NCBI GenBank assembly: GCA_014529385.2
Contig: CM043959.1
Location: forward strand, 15,028,309-15,092,308
Origin: Adiantum capillus-veneris
Lineage: Eukaryota; Streptophyta; Polypodiopsida; Polypodiales; Pteridaceae
Length of the DNA: 64,000 nt
Direction of reading: 5' to 3'
Part shown: positions 44,201 to 54,100 of the stretch, piece by piece
Numbering within the stretch: position 1 is the stretch's first letter
Layout of the letters: each line of letters opens with the position of its first letter
Notes under the pieces: model-generated
Databases searched by the model: none
Told to the model about the DNA's origin: nothing
What the model saw: only the letters and a program-made list of their open reading frames with translations
Position numbers and translations under genes: made by a program

Positions 44201-45690
44201 TGATCACTTGATCAAGTCGTGTCCTAAGTTGAAGGCCAAAGAGGCTAAGAAGCAAGAGGGTGGTTCCACTGCAAATGCTGGTTCCACTACAAATGCATCC
44301 ATTGTTGAGTCTTCTGTGAAAGGAGACTGTAATGCTAATGTTGATGCAGAATGGGCTTTTAGCGCAGAGTGCACCCACAATCCTGCTGTCCATGATGCAT
44401 GCTTGTCAGTTGCTGCAAACTCACATGTGTGGTATTTTGACAGTGGTGCTACAAAGCACATTACCTCACATCGTGAATTGTTTACCTCTCTCGAGTCTGT
44501 CCCTCATGGGAATTCAGTCACTTGTGCCAACAATGCCTCTTATCCGGTTCAAGGAGTTGGAAAGATTGTGCTTATTGCTACACATGGCAGTTCCTTCACA
44601 CTTGTTGATGCACTTTATGTACCTGGGATCAAGAAGAATCTCTTGTCTGTATCCGCACTTGCTAGACTTGGACTTGTAGTCAAATTTGTGGATGACAGAT
44701 GTACAGTTCATGATCTCAGTTTTGGTGATGAAATTGTTGCATCTGGCATTTTGTGTCGTGGGCTGTATAAGCCCACTTTGTATGACAAGTGTGGACAAAT
44801 TTTTCAAATGCTGTTGCAGATTCAAGGGCTATTTCAAATGCAAAACTTTGGCATGCACGTTTTGGTCATCTGAATTTTGCCAGTTTGCTGCGTTTGCAGA
44901 AATCTGATATGGTTGCTTCTTTGCCGCCTCTTGAACCACCTATCAAACATGTTTGTGAAGGCTGTATTTTGGGTAAGATGCAGCGTTCTAAGTTTTCAAA
45001 GGATGGTTCAGTTCGGGCCACATGCAGGTTGCAGCTTGTGCATAGTGATGTTTGTGGGCCCATGCAAACTCCATCCTTGGGCAATTACGTGTACTTTGTG
45101 ACTTTCATTGATGATTACTCCAGGCATGCATGGGTATTTCTGCTTAAAGCGAAGTCCGAAGTTTTTATGTGCTTCAAACAATTTCTGGCTATGGCTGAAA
45201 ATGTCTCAAAATGTACTATGGGCACCCTCCGTTCCGATCGAGGGGGAGAGTGTATGTCTCATGAACTTACTGCATTTCTGGCGAGTTGTGGGATAAAACA
45301 CCAATGTACAGTGCCTTATACACCTCAGCAAAATGGTGTTGCTGAGAGGAAAAACAGGACACTGACGGAAATGGCACGATGTATGGTCCAAAGTCAAGCT
45401 TTGCCGCATTCTTTTTGGCTTGAGGCCATCATGTGTGCCACTTATGTACTTAATTGGTGTCCTACAAAAGATTTACAGTCTATTACTCCATATGAAGCAT
45501 GGCATGATAAAAAGCCTTCTATTGAGCACATGCGTGTTTTTGGCTGTTTGGCATATGCTTTGGTGCCACAAACACAACGCAGAAAATTGAATGATAAGGC
45601 TGTCAAATGTATTTTTGTTGGTTATAGTGCTGAAGCAAAGGTCACAGGTTATATCATCCGCAAACAAAGCGTATTCTCGTTTCACGGGAT
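44178..45690 (+). pseudogene. Copia B protease and integrase
   Basis: The protease active site is YFDSGATKHIT near 44435. One frame runs from 43944 to 44873, then a +1 shift leads to the integrase frame 44789-45694. That carries HHCC (HARFGHLN, CEGCILGK), catalytic HSDVCGP near 45040, LRSDRGGE near 45225 and PQQNGVAERKNR near 45325, all three acidic residues being intact. A last frameshift near 45640 (in SAEAKVTGY) shifts to the frame that carries the fusion. This is the best-preserved protease-integrase copy of the A/B family here. Confidence 0.88.
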
Positions 45691-45693
45691 GTA

Positions 45694-46527
45694 GTGTTTG
45701 TGGAAGATTCTGTTCAGCCCTTGCTATCATGTACTAGAGACAGTAATGTAAGCTCACAGGACATTTATGACACTTTGTTGCCTTTTTTCAGTGGTGGAAA
45801 TACGAATGTAAGTTCCAATGAGGCAAATATACAGCCTATGGGGGTTTTTGAAAATGTTACAGATCAGCCTATTACTGATGCAGATGTACATGATGTACCT
45901 GATGAGGAAAGGGCTGAAAATGAGCAGGCTAGAGGTATGCCAAAATGGCCACTGAACTTCTCATATCCGACCATCAGAGTAGAAGCTTCTAGGAAGATGT
46001 TAGAAGATATGGAAGCACAGATTAGAGCTATTCGCCAGGACATTAAGGCAGCTCAGGATAGACAGAATCACTATGCAGATAAGAACCGTTCGGAAAGAAC
46101 TTTCAAAGAAGGAGATAAGGTTTTTCTGCGAGTCAGACCAAAGAAAAGCAACTTATCTCTAGGCAGATATAAGAAGCTAAGCCCAAGGTATTGTGGACCA
46201 TTCGAGATCATTAAGGTTGTGAGTGACCAAGCTTACAAGCTAAAGTTACCTGCAAACTTGAAGGTTCATGATGTATTCCACGTCATCTTACTCAAACCCT
46301 ATATTCCTAACCCTGATCAATTTTTAGACTCAGATCAGATAGTCATGCCAGCACAAGGAGTTCTCAAACTCCAACCTGACTATGTACTTGAAACAAGGGA
46401 AAGGAAGTTGCGCAACAGAACTATCACGGAGCATCTAGTAAAGTGGAAGGATTACCCTGAAGAAGATGCAACTTGGGAGGACGAACCAACGCTCATAAAA
46501 GATTACCCAAACACATTCTTGAGATGA
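45694..46527 (+). CDS. Copia linker - gypsy integrase C-terminus - chromodomain fusion frame
   Basis: A continuous 277-codon frame. Residues 1-84 (FVEDSVQPLLSCTRDSNVSS ... ARGMPK) match the copia A integrase-RT linker. From about residue 85 it is Ty3/gypsy: ASRKMLEDMEAQIRAIRQDI, the GKxPxY-like FKEGDKVFLRV and LGRYKKLSPRYCGPFEIIKV, HDVFHVILLKPY, then a chromodomain (VLETRERKLRNRTITEHLVK followed by WKDYPEEDATWEDE) ending at TGA 46525. Chromodomains of plant gypsy integrases guide insertion by binding histone marks. The GTG at 45694 is only the open-frame boundary and not a likely start; translation would come from upstream. Confidence 0.88.
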   Translation: MFVEDSVQPLLSCTRDSNVSSQDIYDTLLPFFSGGNTNVSSNEANIQPMGVFENVTDQPITDADVHDVPDEERAENEQARGMPKWPLNFSYPTIRVEASRKMLEDMEAQIRAIRQDIKAAQDRQNHYADKNRSERTFKEGDKVFLRVRPKKSNLSLGRYKKLSPRYCGPFEIIKVVSDQAYKLKLPANLKVHDVFHVILLKPYIPNPDQFLDSDQIVMPAQGVLKLQPDYVLETRERKLRNRTITEHLVKWKDYPEEDATWEDEPTLIKDYPNTFLR

Positions 46528-46558
46528 GGACATCTCAAATTTTTCACGTTGGGGAGGT

Positions 46559-48105
46559 TGTAAGATCTCTGACCCCGATCATAAAAGCACCATTGTACCA
46601 TGAAACGAACATAATAAAAAAAGTTACTATTTTTAGCAGTTTTCCAAATTCTGTCAGTGCCATGATGTTCAGAATGTTTTAAAGCTTCGAAATGTGAGTT
46701 AAAATAATTTTTGTAAAAAAATTCCAAAAATAGCAAGTTTTTGGTCACCCGACCCGTCCAATTTTGATCGTCTCGAAAAATTGCACCCGTACCCCAAATT
46801 TGAAAAAATGCATTTTCGGACCCCGGGGGCTGCTAAATATGGCAGGTACTCGGGCCAGTACGCCTTAGTTAGAGCTTGCTATAGTAATTTTCGGCATCAA
46901 AATCCGACTCGTATGACCCGTTTTAGCCTAGAACCAATTTTCCTAAAAATTGTCTGGGGAGGTACCGGGGGCCCGGGACTGTGTGGGAACAGGTTCCAGC
47001 CCACTCCAGATCAGCTTTAGCAGCTAGGGGGCGCCCTCTTGCTTTGTGGGAGTCCTGGGAAAGCTGCCAAGCCAGCAACTCAGTCTCTGAGCCAGTTAAC
47101 CAAGCCTACCTGACACTTGGAGGGCAGGGAACTGGACTTGCCATGCTTAACTGGAGAAGCTCCTAGATGCATTTAGCAACCCAGATCGATTTTCAGCTTG
47201 AGGAGGCCTATTTAAAGACCTGCACACACACACACACACACACACACTTATGCTCACACACACACAGTGCATACACACACACTTACACACATTGGGAAGG
47301 TGCTGCCGGATCAAACACCTTATGAAGAAGAAGCAAGGAGGGAGGTGCTAACGAATTTTCATCTCAAGAAGCTCGATTAGATCAAAAAATCGAGAATATT
47401 ACCAGATCTTAATCACGGTAACGACAGTTTAATTAATGCCATCTGTAAATCTTTTTCTCTACCATCTAAATTCCTCACTATTATGTTTATTCCTAGTCGT
47501 AATTCTCTATGACTACTCTCTAAATTCTCCTTATCCATATTCTATTATGTGATCATCATTCCATAGCTGAATTATCAGCCATTCATCACTCTCGATTAAT
47601 GATTAGAGCATAATTATCAGAATTTTCTCTCTCTAGGTAGCATAGTAATTAATCGGTAAGCTAGTAATTGTGTAGATTGAAGAGAATCACTCTTTTAATC
47701 ACTCATTAACAATGAAGCTTAATTAAATTCATTCTCTTATGCATTAAGATGTAATTAAGGAGGAATTAATCTGTCATTAAGACTCTAAGAATTGGTTTTC
47801 CTCACACATATGCCTAAGGTAAATCTGCATCGTCTATTTGCCATGAAATAGTTTAATCATACTTAATTCAATTCTTTGGGAATTCCAATAGTGAAATCCT
47901 AATTATTCTTAATCATGTGAGTCGAATAATTATCTTAGAGCCGGTTCCCATAGGATTATGTGCCATCCTTAATGATTGCTTTATGAAAAATCTAGATCTA
48001 GCATATAGGAGGGATTAATTAATGTCACTAATCTACCCATTGGATTGTTATGATGCTTGCGAACCTTAGCTCTTTCTCCAAGCTAATCATTTAAAGTAGT
48101 GAGAA
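46559..48105 (+). repeat. Ty3/gypsy LTR-like region and leader
   Basis: A purine tract (TTGGGGAGG) precedes TGTAAGATCTCTGACC at 46559, a plausible gypsy LTR start right after the chromodomain frame. A TATA-like TATTTAAAG lies near 47210, followed by (CA)n at 47223-47280. The right boundary is not clear and I found no definite primer-binding site. The AT-rich stretch 47400-48060 has no genes. Confidence 0.5.
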
Positions 48106-48276
48106 ATGGCCCCGGTTAAGAGGACTCGCTTTGGTGGAGCCCACGACCACAAGGCAGGAACGAGCAAGGTGAACGGGAAGGGAAAAGCTCCCATGGAAGA
48201 GCAAATACCGGCCATCTCATGGGCCATCGACGAAAAAATGGAAGAGGTAGATCATAATTTCATTCAAGTTGTTTAA
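48106..48276 (+). CDS. Short basic open frame, possible gypsy gag N-terminus
   Basis: 56 codons from ATG 48106 (MAPVKRTRFGGAHDHKAGTS), lysine-rich then acidic, ending at TAA 48274. It lies just downstream of the gypsy LTR-like region, where gag would begin. If so, LTR and gag follow the chromodomain end directly, as in tandem elements sharing one LTR. Too short to assign a domain. Confidence 0.3.
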   Translation: MAPVKRTRFGGAHDHKAGTSKVNGKGKAPMEEQIPAISWAIDEKMEEVDHNFIQVV

Positions 48277-48536
48277 TTTAACATTGCACATGTTTAGTTA
48301 GGAAAGAAAATATCCCCAAACATGTTGGAGAAATCCGACGGAAACCTCGGCATTGAATTCATTGTACATTAAGTTCTAAAGTAGGAAGGAAATGATTGAT
48401 GGGTATGCTGGTTGCAATTAGGAAAGAATGTCTGCTAGGGAAAATTTAGCTCGACATGTTCATTTTAATTCCAATGTTGAATCAGTCCTGACCCCCGTAC
48501 TGATCACAGGGGGCATAGTTCCTCGTTAAGGGCTCT

Positions 48537-48662
48537 TGAATCCACGACTTGCTTTCTATGCGGTGGATACCCACGACTTGCTTTCTATGCGGTGGGAACC
48601 CACGTCTTGCTTTCTATGTGGTGGGAGTGTCCATGACGTGCTTTCTATGCGGTGGACATACC
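48537..48662 (+). repeat. Four ~30-bp tandem repeats
   Basis: The core CACGACTTGCTTTCTATGCG (with GTGG following) occurs four times at about 48542, 48570, 48600 and 48632, with substitutions (CACGTCTTG, CATGACGTG). Confidence 0.9.
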
Positions 48663-49314
48663 TAGTTGTATGGGCAGCTAGGCGACAACGGGAGGAGTGA
48701 ACTCTCGCTGGAGGGGGGATGTTGTACCTCCAGATTATTGGAACTTTTATGAATAAGTTTGAGTAGAATTTTTACTAGAATTCTGTCTTGGTGTTGTTTG
48801 CAATACTGGTTGAAGGGCTGTATTATCGAACAATGTGATTCGGAATTAAACACGGAATCTTTATGTTGAACAACCTTTGTGGTAGTAATTAGGTCACACA
48901 AGGAAGTGTGAGTGTGGGGGTGGAAAGTGGGGGCTTGGCTCAGGTTGCCAATGCCTACGAGATGGGTGGTCCCGATTGGTCGGGAACTCTCTGTCCCCAT
49001 TGTGCTTACTTTGATATTAGTAATACTCATTGCCCCTAGAGCGGTGAAATCTCGAGAGTACGTGCCTCTGAAAAATGGGGAAAAGGCACTCGAGGTTTCT
49101 CTCCTCTTGGAAGGTGGGTCTTAGGAATCCCTACATAGGTTAAATCACGCTTCCCCTACGAGGTGGAGCTAGATCTCCTTGCTAGTAGGCTCGAACTCAA
49201 TTCACTTTGTGATGAGAGATCGTCCGCTAGATGAACCCAGACCACTTTGTTTGCTTCCGCTATAGATCTAGTGGCCACCAGGTTTACCATCAGATCCGTT
49301 GTTGAGACGACAGG
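48663..49314. other. Non-coding interval
   Basis: No gene seen. GCTAGGCGACAACGG at 48677-48691 matches the copia C leader just after its primer-binding site (24337-24351), followed in both by CTCTCG and GGAGG, suggesting a relic of a related retroelement leader. Confidence 0.4.
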
Positions 49315-50295
49315 GTGGGGACCTCACAAAAGTTTTCTTTTCTTCGAGATTTACTTGGAATGGGTTTGAATCACATACCTGTGGAACTTCTAAATCCTAG
49401 AATGGCACTGTCCGCACTACTAGACTGTCTGGCTGACTTGGCCTTAAAGCTCCAATTGGAGCAACATATCCTAAAGGCTCTTGGTGAAAAGATTAAGACA
49501 AACTTGTTTCAAAAGGTCAGTCTTTTGTCTAATAAATGGCTCAGCTTGGATACTACTTGGGTCACTCAAAAAATTATGCAAGACTGCCATGAGCTGACTC
49601 GTGATTGGTTTATAGTCAGCCTAGATAAAGCTGCCAACACAATATCAGTTATCTGTAAAAAGCTTGTTTATGATGCAGCCCTAGTAAGGTTGGATGGAAA
49701 TGAATTTGAAAAAAGCAAATGAAACGTTAAAGGATGTGGCTTTAGCCTTGCTGAGGGATTTGTACAATATGGTATACGAGGAAACATCAAGTAAGCTTCC
49801 TGTGTTGTTCCTTACTTTTAGAAAACACAACCAAAAGTTCAGGTGGATTTTTAATCCTTCAAACGGTATCTTTTCTTGTGTTACAAAAGACGTTACTTCC
49901 TGCCTGAATCTAATCATGACAAAGGTTTGCAATCTTTGTGCTCAACGAAGAACATGCCTTAAAATATTTAGTGGTATAGAGTGCTGCACTTTTTTTGGCT
50001 TGCCATGGATTCATCGGAGGTGTTTATCAACCTACCTACGGATATCTATTGTATCTTCACCGCAGATATTACACTCACTTGAAATTTCTCTTTGAATGAT
50101 AATTTACTTGCACAAATAAGTTGTACCTTTGTGACATGGATAACAACTAGGATGCCCATGCATCACCTGCATACAAAGCCAATGCTAATAGAATGTTATG
50201 TTGTTTCTATGGGTGCAGGTGAGGGCTACTCTCTTTCGTTCAGCTTTAGGTTGCTTTACTATTTGGAAGATTGGCTGCTGGTTCGAAGCTTATGA
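49315..50295 (+). pseudogene. Penelope-like retroelement fragment
   Basis: A frame ending at 49722 includes KWLSLDTTWVTQKIMQDCHE and SLDKAANTISVICKKLVYDA, resembling the DKAxNxxxxICKK(Y/L)Y region N-terminal to the reverse transcriptase of Penelope-like elements. Overlapping it in another frame, 49694-50095 carries KLPVLFLTFRKHNQKFRWIF, then an SNG...TSCLNLIM segment, where the family has LPKLHK...R(F/W)I..S...T..L. In a third frame near 50000 the sequence reads MDSSEVFINLPTDIYCIFTA, followed by DIT. At least two frameshifts; the catalytic YxDD region is not present. The assignment rests on remembered motifs. Confidence 0.55.
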
Positions 50296-51100
50296 ATGAT
50301 TTTCTACCTTTTAGGATGGTGACTTGTACCAACGTGATGTTATTCATTTGTACAAAATCATGCTAGGCCAACTTGGCTGCCCCCTCGGTTCTTTTTTTGG
50401 AAAAAACTAAGTTCTTTTAGTCCCCACTAAAGGGACATCCCATAGGGGCCAAGGGGGTAGTCCTCTTTGAGACTACCCTTGATTTGCATCAATTCAAAAC
50501 AACCCGGAGCCTCATGTGCAGCCCTTAGCTAGCACATCCTGTAGGTAGCATCTTCCAAGAGATGATGTCTTGAACACGAGACACATCAAGAACCTGTTGT
50601 ATTTTCAAATTCGGCTTTAAGCAAAACTTCCAAGGTCTATATTACTCATTTTTGAAAAGCATCCAAGAGGTCATGCCACACTCTAGTGCCACAAGAAAAG
50701 CCTTTTTATTTCATCTATTCAAAAAAATCTACCGCTTGATCTATATATCCAATTTTTGAAAAGGTCATGCCACACTCTAGTGCCACAAGAAAGGCCTTTT
50801 TATTTCATATGTTAACAAGTGATAAAATCACAAGGCCCGCCCGTTAGAAGACACATGTATATATATAGACATGTACACATATATATATATGATATATATA
50901 CATATGTATATCATATGAATGCATGTATATGCATATACATATGTATATACACACCGTATGTGCACGTAAAACAAGAATATTCTAAGAGGCAAAGCTAAAA
51001 AATATATATATTTTTTGTTTTTTTTGGTAGTGAGGAAGCTGACTCTATGGAAAGTACTGTATTCAAAGCGAAGATGTCAATGTAATTTGGGTTGGTCGAA
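50296..51100. other. Non-coding interval with AT-rich palindromic repeats
   Basis: A segment of about 60 bp containing GGTCATGCCACACTCTAGTG and CCACAAGAAAxGCCTTTT occurs twice, near 50668 and 50762. From 50855 to 50960 there are TATATACATATGTATA-type palindromic repeats. No coding signal. This lies beyond the endonuclease end of the Helentron and may include its terminus. Confidence 0.5.
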
Positions 51101-54100
51101 CTAATGTTTAGGTAAAAGTATATGGATTGCTGAGTGATCTGACCAAAAACAAAAACGAGTGGTGGTTATCGTTGTGGGGGGGCAATTTTTGAGCCAAGCG
51201 TGATCTAAAGTTGAGTTGTAGATTGTTGTGATATCTTGTATGGCTTGAGTATAGTTTCTAGGTGCAAGAATGTTGGACAGTGCGTTGTAGTTAGCTGCTT
51301 TGGTATCGACATGGATGTTGAAGTCCCTGAGGATGATACTTTGGGTGGTGCGAGCAGTTCGGTTGGTGAGAGGTTCTAGACATGCCATCATCTGGTGGAA
51401 GATTGCTCTGGGAGATCTGTAAACATCAATAATTTGCAGTGCGGAATTTTCTGACAAGGCAAACGTTGCTTCGATTATCTCAATACCTGCTGCAGATAAT
51501 GATTCTATGGATTGTAGTTTGAGGTTTGATTTGTAGTATATTGACATCCCGTATCCATTGTGGTGATGAATGTGTTTGAATGTAGGTGCAAGGTGGTTTG
51601 TTTGATTATATTGTTTTGTTTCTTGGAAGCACAGGATATCTGATGAGCTGAATGCTAAATCCTTCTTTATGTAGTTTGAGTGTTTTTGCATGGAGACAAT
51701 GTTCAATGATTGGATAATGAGATGCGTGTGATTTTTTATGGAAGGACATGGATAAACTGATTGCCATTTTGCTTCTGCTTGAAGGCGTTGGAGCTCTTTG
51801 AGAACGGCGCTGTCGACTTTGATTTGGTTGGGTTGAATTGGGTTGAGGATGTGAAGGTTGGCAGGGTCTTTTACTCAAGATAAAGCTGTGTAGATCAACC
51901 CATGAGTCTTGATTCCCGAAGGATCGAAAGCAACTGCTACCATCGTGAGCCCTGGTGACCTGTGTATTGTGTGAGCATTTGCTGCCTGAATAGGGAGTTG
52001 TGTCCTAGAAACCATGTTCAGTGTGTTTTTCCCAACTTGAAAATCTTTTGTGGTTTGAAATATTGGTGTCCACTTTGGTTCAATGGTTCCGTGGTATAAT
52101 TGTTGATTGGTGTAACGTTGCTTTGCGCCTATGGTGGCGTCAAAAAATGCTATCCATGCTGTGTAGACACCCCGTCTAGTTTCAATAATTTTGAGTGTTC
52201 CGTCAGCTCCATTGACCAGGCCATCTGAAATGTCGATGTTCCCTGCACAGAGCTCCACTATCATGCCTGGCTTAAGCTCAAGAATGGATGCCAGTCCTGC
52301 TGTTGCTTGAGGATCATTTGGGATGACGAGATTTTTTGAGCATGTTTTGTGGTGTTTGTCTCGTGAATGGATGATATAAGACTGGCCAACCAAGTTCATG
52401 TAGATGAGGTGATTGTGTTGGTTCTTGGATTGGTTTGTGAAGAAGAGGTACGGTGTGTTGAATATGTTTGTTGGTGGTTTGTTGAAGGCTGAGTTGATGT
52501 AAGCTAAATCTTTGTTACTCTGGGTACCAGTCCTGATACGGTTGAGCAAAGCCACAAATTCTGTGTTTGTTTGGCGCATTGTTTCTTTGAGGTCATAACA
52601 TTTTATATGGGTGTGCCAAAATGAAGACCTCAATATCCCACAAAGTTTTTGTGGTTGGGCAAAAATCCATTGTTCACGCACAGGGCTTGCTTGGCAAAGA
52701 TCGCCACAGAAGATAACATCAAGGCCGCCGAATGGTTGACCATGTCTATGTTTGATAGTGCGCAATCTTGTGTCGATGATATCGAGTAACCTATTCCCAA
52801 TCAACGAAGCCTCATCAAAGACGACTAGTTTCAGATTTTTATATTGTAGCGAGAGTTCTGCCAGAGTGTTGTTCGATAGGTTTGGATTGTGTTGTATAAT
52901 GAGGGGCAGGCGCAAAGTTGAATGAATTGTTGTGCCACCCAAATTATACGTAGCCTTTTCTGTGTAAGCCATGAGCAATGCTGCAGGACAGTCAATGTCA
53001 TTCTCGACGGTTGTGTTGTAGTGTCGTATCAAACCTTGAATGATAATCTGGAGTGTGAATGTCTTGCCTGTGCGAGGACCTCCAGTCAAAAATAGGTGGA
53101 TTGGGTGTGTTTGGTGCAAACGTTTTCTCAGCATAATGTCATCAAATATTAAGCGCTGTTCGTAATTCAGCTTGTCGACTAGAGAACGGTACTCATCATT
53201 AGGAAGCAAAAGGGTTTTGGAGCTAACTCTAGGATGTGCTGCAGGAGGCCTTGAGTTTGGAAAATCTAGATTCACCTCATATTGGAATGCCTCTCCAGTG
53301 GTTGTTGAGCCTGAGTTGGACGGCGATGAATGTTCGTTTCTACCAGACACAAGCTCAATCGAGCAAAATTTTTGCTTGTTCCGAGTTATCTCAGAAATGT
53401 TATGCTCATATCTATCCCTCCACAGAGGCGTTGACTCCTCAAGCTGTTTCTCACAACCTGCAAATGGCAAAAAGAGCAAGCAAACCTCATGGTAGTGTCT
53501 TTCTGAGTCTTTTGTGGGGCTAAAATTTGTATATCTAATGATGCGAGGTTTCTTGTTTTTGTGCGGTTTGCCTCGTAGTTGAGAGTATTCGCTTGCAAAC
53601 TCTGCAAGGCATAGGTGTTGTAAATTCATTGGGCGTGAACAATATTTTGCCATGATGTCGTCGAAGAAGATATTTTCGTCATCAGGATGGAGAGAGTCCA
53701 GCATTGCTCTACGTTTTAACAGTAGTGTCCTTTGGTTTGCATAATCTGCATTTATGAATACGAACTGCCTTGAAGCGCTATGCAATGGTAAAGAAAGAGC
53801 AATGTATGTAGCTTGTTGAGATGAAATCTCTTGAGCATTAATCATAGCACTCCCAAGTTTTTTAAGCCTCTCCAATGTTTGAAGATTTTTTTGCTTGCAA
53901 GTGTCTAATGCGGTTTGGAAGGCTTTGCTTAGTGTGGAGTCATTTTTGGTCATATATGATGTGCAGTATGCAGCTGCTCCATGGGCGTTGAAGATAAACT
54001 GGATATCAGTATTGGCATCCCAAAGCGTAGACAACGTTTTGTTAAAGTTGTTTGTATAGATATCCTTGGGATCTCGTTTCAGCAAAAGTGTTGGTTCTGT

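Larger units (their letters stand above)
42825..46527 (+). mobile_element. Copia element B fused in frame to a Ty3/gypsy chromodomain end
   Basis: The left part (42825 to about 45947) is a copia element closely related to A: LTR, primer-binding site, gag, protease and integrase. At the sequence AGAGGTATGCCAAAATG the similarity to A ends and a gypsy-type integrase C-terminus plus chromodomain follows without loss of frame. Copia reverse transcriptase and RNase H are absent. A gypsy LTR-like region follows from 46559. The join looks like recombination or template switching between two element families. Confidence 0.85.
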
